From Butyricicoccus sp. Marseille-Q5471 (lineage in GTDB: Bacteria > Bacillota > Clostridia > Oscillospirales > Butyricicoccaceae): a DNA stretch of 64,000 nucleotides. The notes beneath the pieces were generated by a model. It was not told the DNA's origin, searched no databases, and saw nothing but the letters and a program-made list of their open reading frames with translations. Positions 36,712-45,582 of this stretch are shown here, piece by piece (the first letter of the stretch is position 1; the number at the start of each line of letters is the position of its first letter). A program made the position numbers and the translations under genes. The DNA is taken from positions 1-64,000 of the forward strand of contig NZ_CATNVC010000003.1 in the NCBI RefSeq assembly GCF_951230135.1, written 5' to 3'.

Positions 36712-36742
36712 AAAAGACCGTCTTGAAAAAGACGGCCTTTTT
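36712..36742 (+). terminator. intrinsic terminator after the HipA-like gene
   Basis: AAAGACCGTCTT and AAAGACGGCCTTTTT form a nearly perfect stem with a T-run. Confidence 0.75.
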
Positions 36743-37147
36743 ATTTGGATTTTTCCTCGATACACTTTTAATGCTTTTGCGTTCCCAAAAGAAAACAATG
36801 CCCCTTCCGAAACCATGCAGGATGTTCTCTGACTCGACTCTCCAAGGAGCTCTTCGTCAGGATCATCCTTTTCTTTCGGAATCGCAAGCCGAAGTTATAT
36901 TAATCAAGTGTTTTAAAGAAGTAAATATCATATAACAAGCCATGCGTTGCAGGTGTCCAGAGGAGCAGGTGCATCATGGAGCCCCGCGAACATGTGCTCC
37001 CGCATGCGCCTCTGGTCGGCGCAGACGAGTCGACATTGTGAGACGAGTCGAGACGAAACAGTTACATCCCTTGATTGCGAACATGCGAGCAGGCTAGGAC
37101 TGTCTCGAAGGGGGAGATTCTCTTATATATTATACGGGTTCCCCCCC
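36743..37147. other. non-coding region with a local dyad
   Basis: No gene with credible start. There is a dyad CCAGAGG ... CCTCTGG (about 36957-37014) and a direct repeat AGACGAGTCGA near 37021-37055. The base composition is higher in GC than that of the genes around it. Remains of a deleted gene or a structured RNA are both possible; neither can be supported. Confidence 0.4.
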
Positions 37148-38842
37148 TTAGGAATTGCTGGGAAATATTACATCGGCTAAATTCTGTAGTGTTTTATTAT
37201 CTACTAACGATTCTAGAAAATCGATCATATCTTTTACGCACTCTTTGTAGAAATGTTTTACTGCGACATATCGGATAGCGCCTAATTTTTTGCGTCTCTG
37301 AGATGAGGTTCTGCATCCATATTTTTCAAATTGACGGATTGCAAATTTTTTGAACATATGAAAGGCCTGTTCCTCCTCGATAAATTCAAATACCGGTTCA
37401 TCACATTCCCAGTCCGGTATCTTTAATAAAATAAAGGCTAATGCTGCCTCCTCAATATCCGAAAGTTTTTCCTTGAAGCACTCAAAATCCTGCAGTATAG
37501 CTTCAGCCTCGTCCTGCGGTATGATATCTTCCTGCCTAATATGTGCTGCGCGCAATAATCTCTGTTCATTAATATCTAAATCATTGAAAAACATCTTCAA
37601 AATAACATCCCACCTCTGCAATACACAAACCGTGTCCAAGCGTGCTGGATCAAACATATAGCGGTTTTGTTCCAGATAAAAGGCCAACCAGTTTACACGA
37701 ATCTGTGCAGAATAATCGGATGCGCTGGCATTCGCCCATTTGTGTGGATATAGGTTCGGAGAAAACATGTCATGGATCATACTGTCCATGAAATTAATAA
37801 CGGGGTGACTAATATTAGGGTTATCATACTCAGGTCGATCATCTTCCAAATATATGCGACTCTTTTGATGTCGGTCGAATAGTCGCAGATATGTCGGAAA
37901 GGTCGCGGAACAATCCACTAGCGTTTCCATTTTGGGATCCGTTACCTGACTGGCTTCATAAAACCTAGCAAACACATGCGAAGCAATGAATGGAAGAAGG
38001 TAATTATAATCCGGAATACTATATGCCCAACTTAGCAAATTCTCAAGTTCACCCATAATATATATATCATTTCGTTCGTAAAACTCAGTTGACAAATATT
38101 GTTTGAAACGCGCTTGAAGGATAGTCTCCATATCTTCTCTGGATACTATCTGCAAAAATTTTACGATTCTTCCCTTTATCTTCAATGGGGAATGTGGAGC
38201 CTCTAATTTTTGAGCGGTCAGATTAGGCAGCGCGCTATACCTGCGCTTGAGTTCTGCCATGCATTCCAGAGTACTATTAAGCGCGTCCTTCAAATAAGTG
38301 TATATTCGGAGTGGATCATGAAAGTGCGGCCCATCAGATGAAAAACAGCTGAGATAGTAAAGGGAGCTATACAGGAAGTTTTCGAAACCTGAATCAACAC
38401 ACTTTCTTACGTGCTTATCATTTAAATCATTAACAAATTTCTCATACATGTTATCCCAACTATGTATAGCCAAGGCCGGATCCGTGGTTATGGTTTTGAC
38501 GCGCCAAGCAAACTCGGAGTTCAGAAGTTGCTCCACAGTATTATCAAATCCAGAATATTCTCTGCAAACATCATAACGACGCGTAGCTTTTTTGTAACCA
38601 TCCCAGACGTTTTTTCCTATTGAATATATTTGAGAATCATTACCGCACCATCGCCCCCCGACTTCTATACGCGCAATCCACTGTACATACATCTTATTAA
38701 TTTGCGTATCAATTCTGTCGAAAAAAGAATTGTCCGTATCATAATAGCCCGGGCTCCAACACCATCTTACAACAGCATCCATTTCGCGTTCTGTAATCGT
38801 GCTCAAATAGTTTACAAATGACATGTTATCGGTATTTTTCAC
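37148..38842 (-). CDS. large protein of unknown function (orphan)
   Basis: 564 aa, no signal peptide or membrane segment, rich in aromatic and charged residues and apparently all-alpha. No motif of a nuclease, ATPase, methylase or protease was seen. It is the only long minus-strand gene in an otherwise plus-strand accessory block and has its own AT-rich upstream region, so it is an independent cargo unit. Many single-gene cargo proteins of this type in mobile elements turn out to be defence or toxin genes; that is only context. An alternative ATG six codons in (MSFVNYL) is possible. Confidence 0.6.
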   Translation of the reverse strand: MKNTDNMSFVNYLSTITEREMDAVVRWCWSPGYYDTDNSFFDRIDTQINKMYVQWIARIEVGGRWCGNDSQIYSIGKNVWDGYKKATRRYDVCREYSGFDNTVEQLLNSEFAWRVKTITTDPALAIHSWDNMYEKFVNDLNDKHVRKCVDSGFENFLYSSLYYLSCFSSDGPHFHDPLRIYTYLKDALNSTLECMAELKRRYSALPNLTAQKLEAPHSPLKIKGRIVKFLQIVSREDMETILQARFKQYLSTEFYERNDIYIMGELENLLSWAYSIPDYNYLLPFIASHVFARFYEASQVTDPKMETLVDCSATFPTYLRLFDRHQKSRIYLEDDRPEYDNPNISHPVINFMDSMIHDMFSPNLYPHKWANASASDYSAQIRVNWLAFYLEQNRYMFDPARLDTVCVLQRWDVILKMFFNDLDINEQRLLRAAHIRQEDIIPQDEAEAILQDFECFKEKLSDIEEAALAFILLKIPDWECDEPVFEFIEEEQAFHMFKKFAIRQFEKYGCRTSSQRRKKLGAIRYVAVKHFYKECVKDMIDFLESLVDNKTLQNLADVIFPSNS

Positions 38843-39025
38843 AAAAATTCACTCTCCAATCCGGTTGATTTTACTTTTAACTGCAGTTTCATTCACATTA
38901 TACAAAAAAACATGTCATAAATTAAAAAAAGTCAGATTTAAGCCGTTTTTTCGTTCTATTTATATCAAAGGCATTGTTGTAAGATATCGTTGTTACGTAA
39001 CCAAACTCACCGAAGGAGATAAAAT

Positions 39026-40534
39026 ATGTTAATAATTCTAATCTATTGTGTGGGAATCCTAATTGAATATAAAGGGAGCTGGAGGCTACCGAATGATCGG
39101 CTTTACACGAAACTTATCCCAGGATTCGCGGAGTTGAGTGAACGCGGTAGAAAACGGGCTATGGCTAAGTTTCTGGACAGCTGCGAGGTCGTTCAGACCG
39201 TCAAGCCACCATTTCCTCTGACGAATACACCCCGCAAAATCAGGGATGCGTTCGGAAATAACTTAGAACCTACATCTGATCAATATCGAATCGGAGTCGA
39301 AACGCTGTTGGCCTTGCCAGAGCTCTATGAAGTATCGCAATCTGGGAATCGGATACTCGCGTACCTTCTAAGCGGAATGCGTTGTAAGGCTATTCGCAAG
39401 GCCGTACCCGACTTGCGATTTGCAGTATCAACATCCGATCAAAGCGATGGAACAACTGAAATCATGAGCGCAATAGCAGAAGCCTGCGTGACCATGCACC
39501 ACTGGAGCGGAAAGAACTGCCGCGTTAAAAGAAAAGCCATAATCGATTGTCGTTCAAAGTCACAGTACATTGGATATCATTTTCATGATTATAGCAGAGT
39601 AATTCTTCGCGCGCCAAAGGTCCAAAGTGCTTGGCAAACGAGCACTGCGAAAAAGAAGATTGTATTACCAATCCCCTACACCGATACAATTGCCTGCATT
39701 CTGGGCGCGGACAGTGCTTTCTTACGGGAGGCGGATGAGTACATGCAGAATTCTTGTGTGTTCCTCATTGGCTGCGGCAAAAACGAATGGGGATCGGCAC
39801 GGCTCTCACCGGACGAACTCTCTCATTACGCTCCTGCTGCGCTGCAAGCACTGCGCGACCATCGCTACGAAATCGCCGCTGTCCTGCGCGAGTGGTGGAG
39901 CGGTGCTGAGGATGAGAACCAGTGGGCAGCGGAGATTGTCGCAGATGCCCGGGCATCATTCGGGAGCCCAGATAGTCGTTACATTTCCGTCACTTTGGAT
40001 CCAAAGAAGCTGCGCGAGGCAGTTGCTTACCGCGTGCTCCTCAGCTTCCTAGATTTTGTGGTCGAGCGCGGCTGGCTAACTGCAGAGCAGGCGGATACTC
40101 ATCGAGCGGGTGCAAAAGCAGTTTTTGATCCCGATCCAATCGAGGAGAAGCCGGTTCGCCGTATGGAACAGCTAGACGTGTTCAGCGAGATTATGTCGAC
40201 TTTTCTGGAAGATACATCCACCAAAATCGTACCGCTTGGAGAGCGATTTGTCAAGGCAGATAAGTCCCTCGGGGCATACAGGGAGATCGGCGGTGAAAAA
40301 TTTCTTGTCATGCCAGAAGGCACCTGGGCGCGAGCCTATTTGCAGGCTGCACGCAAGGCCGGCTTTGAAACCTCGTTCGCCCAACAAGCGAACTGGGAGC
40401 GGGAACTGCAGAAGCTGCTCGGTGAGGCTGGGGTCATCAAACAGCCCAGCGCCGGTTCCCGGTATCGGTACGACATTTTTGACAACGGCACACGGGATAA
40501 GACGTATGTGCTAGCCCTGCCGATTGGTAAATGA
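39026..40534 (+). CDS. protein of unknown function, partner of the helicase-like gene
   Basis: 502 aa, ATG behind GAAGGAGATAAA. It has no recognised catalytic motif. A central part (VLPIPYTDTIACILGADSAFL...VFLIGCGKNEWGS) and a C-terminal 100 residues (FLVMPEGTWARAYLQAARKAGFETSF...GVIKQPSAGSRYRYD) read like the small alpha/beta and winged-helix-like ends of replication-primase proteins in mobile elements, but the match is loose. The next gene, 121 bases on, encodes a P-loop protein, so the two form a unit. Confidence 0.5.
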   Translation: MLIILIYCVGILIEYKGSWRLPNDRLYTKLIPGFAELSERGRKRAMAKFLDSCEVVQTVKPPFPLTNTPRKIRDAFGNNLEPTSDQYRIGVETLLALPELYEVSQSGNRILAYLLSGMRCKAIRKAVPDLRFAVSTSDQSDGTTEIMSAIAEACVTMHHWSGKNCRVKRKAIIDCRSKSQYIGYHFHDYSRVILRAPKVQSAWQTSTAKKKIVLPIPYTDTIACILGADSAFLREADEYMQNSCVFLIGCGKNEWGSARLSPDELSHYAPAALQALRDHRYEIAAVLREWWSGAEDENQWAAEIVADARASFGSPDSRYISVTLDPKKLREAVAYRVLLSFLDFVVERGWLTAEQADTHRAGAKAVFDPDPIEEKPVRRMEQLDVFSEIMSTFLEDTSTKIVPLGERFVKADKSLGAYREIGGEKFLVMPEGTWARAYLQAARKAGFETSFAQQANWERELQKLLGEAGVIKQPSAGSRYRYDIFDNGTRDKTYVLALPIGK

Positions 40535-40655
40535 GTTGGCTAAAAGCATGGCAACGCGCGCTGTCTTCAGGCAACGCGCCGCGCCAGCGCTTTTGCCCAC
40601 CCATATCAATAAAAATTGAACTTATTTCGTGTTAGATCAAAGGAGAAATATTAAA

Positions 40656-42920
40656 ATGCATAAATCTAAAAACAGAATCGGCATGTTTAAAAGCAGCGTT
40701 TTTTCGGCAAAGGAGAACGCATCCGCCGTGCAATCCGATATCTGCCAAGCGCTCAACCCCCTTAACGGGGCAATTGGCGCCGCCGCGTCTGTCTCCAAGG
40801 CCGCTGTGTTATGCCCGACTTGCCCAAACGATGCAGAAGGCCAGTGGGCACTCAGCCCATACCAGCTCAAGCGCTTCGTCAAACTGGTTGTCAAGCATCT
40901 CAACGCTATTTGTGCCAATCGCAAGGCTGCCGTGGACTTCGAATATTGGGGCGAAGTCACCCAGCAAATTCTGGGCATCGCATCATCCGATGAGGTCGTG
41001 ATTGTTCCTGCTCGGGCAGGCGCAGGCAAGTCAACCTGGATTGTCGCGTTCCTCAGGGCGTTCACAGAATTACAGACCAATAAAGACCCGCTAGCTGAGG
41101 CATTGGGCGGTGTGCTGCTTGTTGTTCAGAAGGTCGAGACGCTCAACGAGATTGCAGCAGAGCTTGAGAGGGCATTCCCCCATGAGGGAATGCGCATCAT
41201 GGCGGCGCTACAGGGATGGACTCCCTCAAGCCAACGTGCAGGCTACTGCCCCAACAAGGCGGTCGAACGCTTTGAGGATTGCCAACGCGACAGCTGCCCT
41301 TATGCACACCGCTGTGCAGTGCTCAAGTTTAGGTCGAACGCTGAAGAGAGCTACATCGTCGGCATCACTCAGGCACGTTTCGGCCTGCTCCGACAAAGTG
41401 CTGATGGGCTAGACCACTTACTGACCCGTGTCGGGGCAAAAGGGTCTGTCACGCGCCGTTTTATCATCTTTGATGAGAAATTTGAAATGGCTCAGCAGAC
41501 CATGCTGGATCTCACGAAAATCAACAACGCAAGTTCGGCTTTAGAAAAATGCGGACAAAGCCGCGATGCAAGTGACAAAAGAATCCGCGGCCTAGAAACT
41601 GGACTCTCCCTACATATTCAACGGCCGTTCGAAACGTTGCGACGAAATAGCACAATCATCTGCGATGATGGACAGACACGAGATCACCCCTTTGGCTTAT
41701 GCACGCTTTCTGATCAAGACGCAAGCTCACTGGAGGATCTCAAAGCCTTTGCATTACGTTTTGAGGGCACAAATGCTGGTTTTCTCAGCCAGCCTTTGCA
41801 TGAGTGCATCGAGGTAACGCGTGCCCTGCACGAAAAGCGTTGCCTGTTCACGCGATACCCGAACTTCAGCATTCTGCACAGCACACCACCTCAGCTCTCC
41901 TTTGGCAATGCGCAGACCATCATCTTTGATGCGACTGCTGAGGCCGATGGCGATTACAAGCATTTGTCCAATGTGATATGGTTGCCATCCTCGCCGGCGA
42001 AGCATTTGCGTAAGCTGACATTCCACGTGTATCGCCACCATGGCCTGAACGTGTCCCGTTCTGCAATGAGCAAGCCATGGAAGCTCCCCGCCTTTGCCCA
42101 GCTGACGGATGATATCCTGCGGGAGCATCCCGGTCGGACCTTTCTTTGCTGCTACCGCGATCTGGGACCCACGCTGGCAGCTGCATTGGCTGACGAAACG
42201 TTGGAACAGATGGCACGCATGCCCAATAGCAACAAGGACTGTCTCCCGTACTTCGGCGGAACCAATGGTGCCAATACTTTTCGGGATTGCACCAATGTTA
42301 TCCTGTTGGGCTATCCGCGCCTGCCTCCAAGTGATTATCTGGCTCGCGCGTATACCTATTGGGATGAGGCAGGATTTGCTGATGACCTGAGTGATCTGGC
42401 AGACCGCGTCAACATCGAGATGCAAACGAGTGGCAAGAAACCGCCGCGTGACCTGCTGCGCCAACTGCCTATGCTGTTGGAATATGAGGCCATGCACCTC
42501 GCCTCTCGTTTAGAGCAGGAAATTTATCGATGCGCCCTCAGAAAGCATGACTGCGAGGACGAGATTCATGTGTTTCTGTTCGCGCCGCCTGAACGGGTTT
42601 GGGGACTACTGCATTCTCGGTTTGGCGGGTGTCATACTGACTACATCGATGACCTTCCCCCCTGCTTCGACCGCTGCAAGGCCGAAACAAGCCGCTATAA
42701 GGGCAAGCCTACCACCTATAACCGGTTGCTTTTGTTTTTCTCCGATTGGGATGGGCAGCCGATCACACCTGCCGAGATACAAGCCCAAGCCGACATCAGC
42801 AAATCTGCATGGAAAGAGCTGCAAAAAGGAGCTCGTATGCAGAATTTGCTGCAAAAATATGGCGTTATCCGTGAAGGCCGCGGCCCCAATGTTTTATTCA
42901 TGAAGAAGGAAGCGGCTTAA
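40656..42920 (+). CDS. P-loop, four-cysteine helicase-like protein
   Basis: 754 aa from the ATG at 40656, behind AAAGGAGAAAT. Walker A is ARAGAGKST (119-127); a Walker B-like FIIFDEKFE lies near 269-277. Between them are four cysteines at about 198, 209, 214 and 220 (CPNKA...CQRDSCPYAHRC), in the position where XPD/DinG-type helicases hold an iron-sulfur cluster. Later motifs IIFDATAE and FGGTNGANTFRDCTNVILLGYPRLPPSDYLARAY resemble superfamily 2 motifs III to VI. A DNA helicase of a mobile-element replication or defence module is the best reading; the family is not certain. Confidence 0.55.
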   Translation: MHKSKNRIGMFKSSVFSAKENASAVQSDICQALNPLNGAIGAAASVSKAAVLCPTCPNDAEGQWALSPYQLKRFVKLVVKHLNAICANRKAAVDFEYWGEVTQQILGIASSDEVVIVPARAGAGKSTWIVAFLRAFTELQTNKDPLAEALGGVLLVVQKVETLNEIAAELERAFPHEGMRIMAALQGWTPSSQRAGYCPNKAVERFEDCQRDSCPYAHRCAVLKFRSNAEESYIVGITQARFGLLRQSADGLDHLLTRVGAKGSVTRRFIIFDEKFEMAQQTMLDLTKINNASSALEKCGQSRDASDKRIRGLETGLSLHIQRPFETLRRNSTIICDDGQTRDHPFGLCTLSDQDASSLEDLKAFALRFEGTNAGFLSQPLHECIEVTRALHEKRCLFTRYPNFSILHSTPPQLSFGNAQTIIFDATAEADGDYKHLSNVIWLPSSPAKHLRKLTFHVYRHHGLNVSRSAMSKPWKLPAFAQLTDDILREHPGRTFLCCYRDLGPTLAAALADETLEQMARMPNSNKDCLPYFGGTNGANTFRDCTNVILLGYPRLPPSDYLARAYTYWDEAGFADDLSDLADRVNIEMQTSGKKPPRDLLRQLPMLLEYEAMHLASRLEQEIYRCALRKHDCEDEIHVFLFAPPERVWGLLHSRFGGCHTDYIDDLPPCFDRCKAETSRYKGKPTTYNRLLLFFSDWDGQPITPAEIQAQADISKSAWKELQKGARMQNLLQKYGVIREGRGPNVLFMKKEAA

Positions 42921-43036
42921 CGCTTCAACCAGGCCCAATCATTTAACTCCTCAGGATATCTGATTGGGCTCGGTGTTCAAGTATAAATTATAGTTCAAAG
43001 ACCCAACCCTATCACGTAAACTCAAGGAGGCTCATC

Positions 43037-43177
43037 ATGATCGATCGTAAAATAATTGTTATCCAAAGCACCAAAGAGCAGGTTACAGCGTCTGCTTTTC
43101 TGCAGATTCTGCTCCCTGACCTTCACGAGCTGATGACCATTCACCAAACGGCTTTATCCGGTGGTGATGCCGCATGA
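43037..43177 (+). CDS. 46-aa protein coupled to the large serine recombinase
   Basis: A short frame starting MIDRKIIVIQSTKEQVTASA behind a perfect AAGGAGG. Its TGA overlaps the ATG of the recombinase (ATGA), which is strong evidence that it is translated, at least to couple recombinase synthesis. It might be a recombination directionality factor or only a leader peptide. Confidence 0.55.
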   Translation: MIDRKIIVIQSTKEQVTASAFLQILLPDLHELMTIHQTALSGGDAA

Positions 43178-44823
43178 GCATGCTTGACCGCCTGCGTGCT
43201 CAAAGCGGAACAATACGCGCTGTAGCCTATGCCCGCTACAGTAGCGATCTGCAGCGTGAAGAGTCTATCGAAGGACAACTTCGCGCGATTGAAACCTTTG
43301 CTGCCCAGAATCATATCGCCGTGGTCGACACCTATGTCGACCGCGCGGTATCTGGCACGACCGACCAACGGCCAGATTTTCAGCGTATGGTTCAGGATGC
43401 AAAGGAAAAGCGGTTCGACCTTGTAATTGTTCACAAGCTAGATCGTTTCTCGCGCAGCAGATACGACAGCATCGGGTACCGTAGTCTTCTCAAGCGAAAC
43501 GGAGTACAACTAATCTCGGTGCTTGAGCAGTTTGACTCCGACTCACCCGAGAGCATCATCACTGAGTCTGTTTTAGAGGCGATGAACGAGTATTATGTGC
43601 GCAACCTCGCCCGCGAAGTCGAAAAAGGTAAACGGGAGAACGCCTACAAGGCACTGCATGTGGGCGGCGTCCCTCCACTTGGGTATGACGTCGATCGAAA
43701 CACCATGAAGCTGCAGATTAACGAACAAGAGGCTGCAGCCGTTCGCCTGATCTTTACCATGTACTCGGAAGGCTGCGGATATACGGAAATCATCCAGGCT
43801 CTGAACCGAGAAGGCTATCACACCAAGCGGAATCGCCCATTCGGCAAAGGCTCCCTGTACGAAATCCTCCGCAATGAAAAGTACTGCGGTACATATGTCT
43901 ACAACAAAAGTGCAGCAAAAGACGTCGACGGCAAGTATAACCGCCACGCTCATAAGCCTGACAGCGACGTAATTCGAATTGAAGACGCCGTGCCTGTCAT
44001 CATTGAGCGGGAAATGTTCGATGCAGTCCAATCGAAGATGAATCAGCGCCGACACAAGTCCGGACGTTATACCGCCAAAGAAGTGTACCTACTCTCCGGC
44101 AAAATCATATGTGGGGAATGTGGTGCCGCATATACGGGCCTTAATCAAAAGCCTCGTGCCAATCATCCCCAACGAGTGGTTTATCGCTGTTCACAGCATC
44201 ATGGCGCTAGTCGCTGTTCTAATGGCAGCATTGGTCGGGATTATATTGAACAGCTCGTCCTAAAGCAGCTTTCGGGCTATATCTTCAGTGAGCAAAGTTT
44301 TCCGGATATTGCAGATGCATATCAGGACTACCTCCGCTCTCTTGACACTGCTTCAATTATCAAGCGGGAGGCTGCCGAAAGGCGGCTGAAAGAGATCGAC
44401 CGGAACATCCGCAACATTGTCAATGTGATGATGACCACCGGATCCGCTACCCTCTCTGCAAAGCTCCAGGAGTTGGAGACCCAAAAGGTGCAGACCGAGC
44501 ATCAGCTGGATACGTTGATGCGACAGCAGACGCAGGCCACTGTGGATCTGGACAAACTTCATGATGCATTTTGTACCGCACGCACGATGTTCGCATCGGG
44601 TACCCTGCGAAATGAGCGCTCTCGTGAGCTTCTGGCGCTCTTTGTAGACAAGGTGCTGGTTTATCATGACCGCATTGAAATTCGATTCAACCTCGGAATT
44701 GACCCTTCTGAGACAATTCATAGCGAACAGAAAGAAACCGCCGATGAAAATTCGGCGGTTTTCTTATCCCAAAAGCTGCGTCAGCTCTTAACCGTAGAAG
44801 AAAAAAGGAGATCTGTTGATTGA
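43174..44823 (+). CDS. large serine recombinase (site-specific integrase)
   Basis: 549 aa. Resolvase-type catalytic domain with the nucleophile serine in AVAYARYSSDLQ (about residue 23), the Recombinase domain (GVPPLGYDVDR...AVRLIFTMYSEGCGYTEIIQALN), a zinc ribbon (CGECGAAYTG ... CSQHHGASRC), and a long coiled coil near 400-470. All parts of a TP901/phiC31-type integrase are present. It stands at the right end of the accessory block, about 110 bases from two tRNA-Ser genes, and most likely inserted the element. The attachment sites were not found. Confidence 0.9.
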   Translation: MSMLDRLRAQSGTIRAVAYARYSSDLQREESIEGQLRAIETFAAQNHIAVVDTYVDRAVSGTTDQRPDFQRMVQDAKEKRFDLVIVHKLDRFSRSRYDSIGYRSLLKRNGVQLISVLEQFDSDSPESIITESVLEAMNEYYVRNLAREVEKGKRENAYKALHVGGVPPLGYDVDRNTMKLQINEQEAAAVRLIFTMYSEGCGYTEIIQALNREGYHTKRNRPFGKGSLYEILRNEKYCGTYVYNKSAAKDVDGKYNRHAHKPDSDVIRIEDAVPVIIEREMFDAVQSKMNQRRHKSGRYTAKEVYLLSGKIICGECGAAYTGLNQKPRANHPQRVVYRCSQHHGASRCSNGSIGRDYIEQLVLKQLSGYIFSEQSFPDIADAYQDYLRSLDTASIIKREAAERRLKEIDRNIRNIVNVMMTTGSATLSAKLQELETQKVQTEHQLDTLMRQQTQATVDLDKLHDAFCTARTMFASGTLRNERSRELLALFVDKVLVYHDRIEIRFNLGIDPSETIHSEQKETADENSAVFLSQKLRQLLTVEEKRRSVD

Positions 44824-44878
44824 TGCATCGACAGGTCTCTAATTCTTCAGACGGAACTTTTTATTCTCTTTTAAATAA

Positions 44879-44910
44879 GAAAAAATCCCGTCAATTTCTC
44901 GACGGGATTT
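44879..44910 (-). terminator. terminator of the tRNA-Ser transcript
   Basis: AAATCCCGTC and GACGGGATTT form a perfect ten-base stem, followed on the minus strand by six T. It also lies just behind the recombinase gene and could act both ways. Confidence 0.8.
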
Positions 44911-44937
44911 CGTATCGGTATCACGCGATACCTTGAA

Positions 44938-45027
44938 TGGCGGAGAAGGAGGGATTTGAACCCTCGCGACCGTTTCCAGCCCTACTCCCTTAGCAGGGGA
45001 GCCCCTTCACCACTTGGGTACTTCTCC
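44938..45027 (-). tRNA. tRNA-Ser (anticodon GCT)
   Basis: 90 bases with acceptor stem GGAGAAG / CTTCTCC, encoded CCA, T-loop GGTTCAAATC and a long variable arm typical of serine tRNA. The anticodon loop reads CTGCTAA, giving GCT for AGC and AGT codons. Confidence 0.92.
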
Positions 45028-45062
45028 ATACCAATATGCACTTCTGCTCACCAAGATAATCA

Positions 45063-45151
45063 TGGCGGAGCGGGTGGGATTCGAACCCACGCGCCCTTTC
45101 GGACAAACGGTTTTCAAGACCGCCTCGTTATGACCACTTCGATACCGCTCC
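45063..45151 (-). tRNA. tRNA-Ser (anticodon TGA)
   Basis: 89 bases, acceptor stem GGAGCGG / CCGCTCC, encoded CCA, T-loop GGTTCGAATC and a long variable arm. The anticodon loop CTTGAAA gives TGA for TCN codons. It is transcribed with the GCT tRNA from the promoter just upstream. Confidence 0.92.
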
Positions 45152-45176
45152 ATATCATGCCCGATAAGCAATATTG

Positions 45177-45205
45177 ATTATAGCATATCGGGCATGTCCT
45201 GTCAA
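45177..45205 (-). promoter_or_regulatory. promoter of the tRNA-Ser pair
   Basis: On the minus strand TTGACA (45200-45205) and TATAAT (45177-45182) are both perfect and 17 bases apart. An 11-base dyad (CATGCCCGATA at 45156-45166 and its reverse at 45186-45196) overlaps it. Confidence 0.85.
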
Positions 45206-45216
45206 TTCATTTCTTT

Positions 45217-45564
45217 TTAAACCTTCTCTGCCCAGACTTCCTCTTTGAAGCCCACGCACACGAAATCCTCGCCCACCAAAATCGGACGCTTGACCAGCAT
45301 GCCGTCCGTGGCAAGCAGGACAAATTGCTCCGCTTCGCTCATCTGCGGCAGCTTATCCTTCAGTCCCAACGCCTTATACTGAAGCCCGCTGGTGTTAAAA
45401 AACCGCTTCAGCGGCAAACCGCTCTTTTCATGCCACACCCGCAGCTCCTGCTCGGTCGGATTATTCAGCTTGATATCGCGTATTTCAGCGCTTACACCCT
45501 TGCTCTCAAGCCATTTCTGTGCCTTTTGGCAGGTGGTGCATTTCGGATAGCATACAAACAGCAT
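45217..45564 (-). CDS. ArsC/Spx-family thioredoxin-fold protein
   Basis: 115 aa. CTTC near residue 9 (YPKCTTCQKAQKWLESKGV) is the Spx-type CxxC site, and the conserved LLATDGMLVKRPILV segment carries the arginine of the family. It could be an arsenate reductase-like enzyme or a redox-sensing Spx/MgsR relative; the clostridial branch is not well studied. Start at 45564 behind GGAGGAGG; six codons upstream merely cover that box. Confidence 0.8.
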   Translation of the reverse strand: MLFVCYPKCTTCQKAQKWLESKGVSAEIRDIKLNNPTEQELRVWHEKSGLPLKRFFNTSGLQYKALGLKDKLPQMSEAEQFVLLATDGMLVKRPILVGEDFVCVGFKEEVWAEKV

Positions 45565-45582
45565 TCTTGTTTCCTCCTCCAT

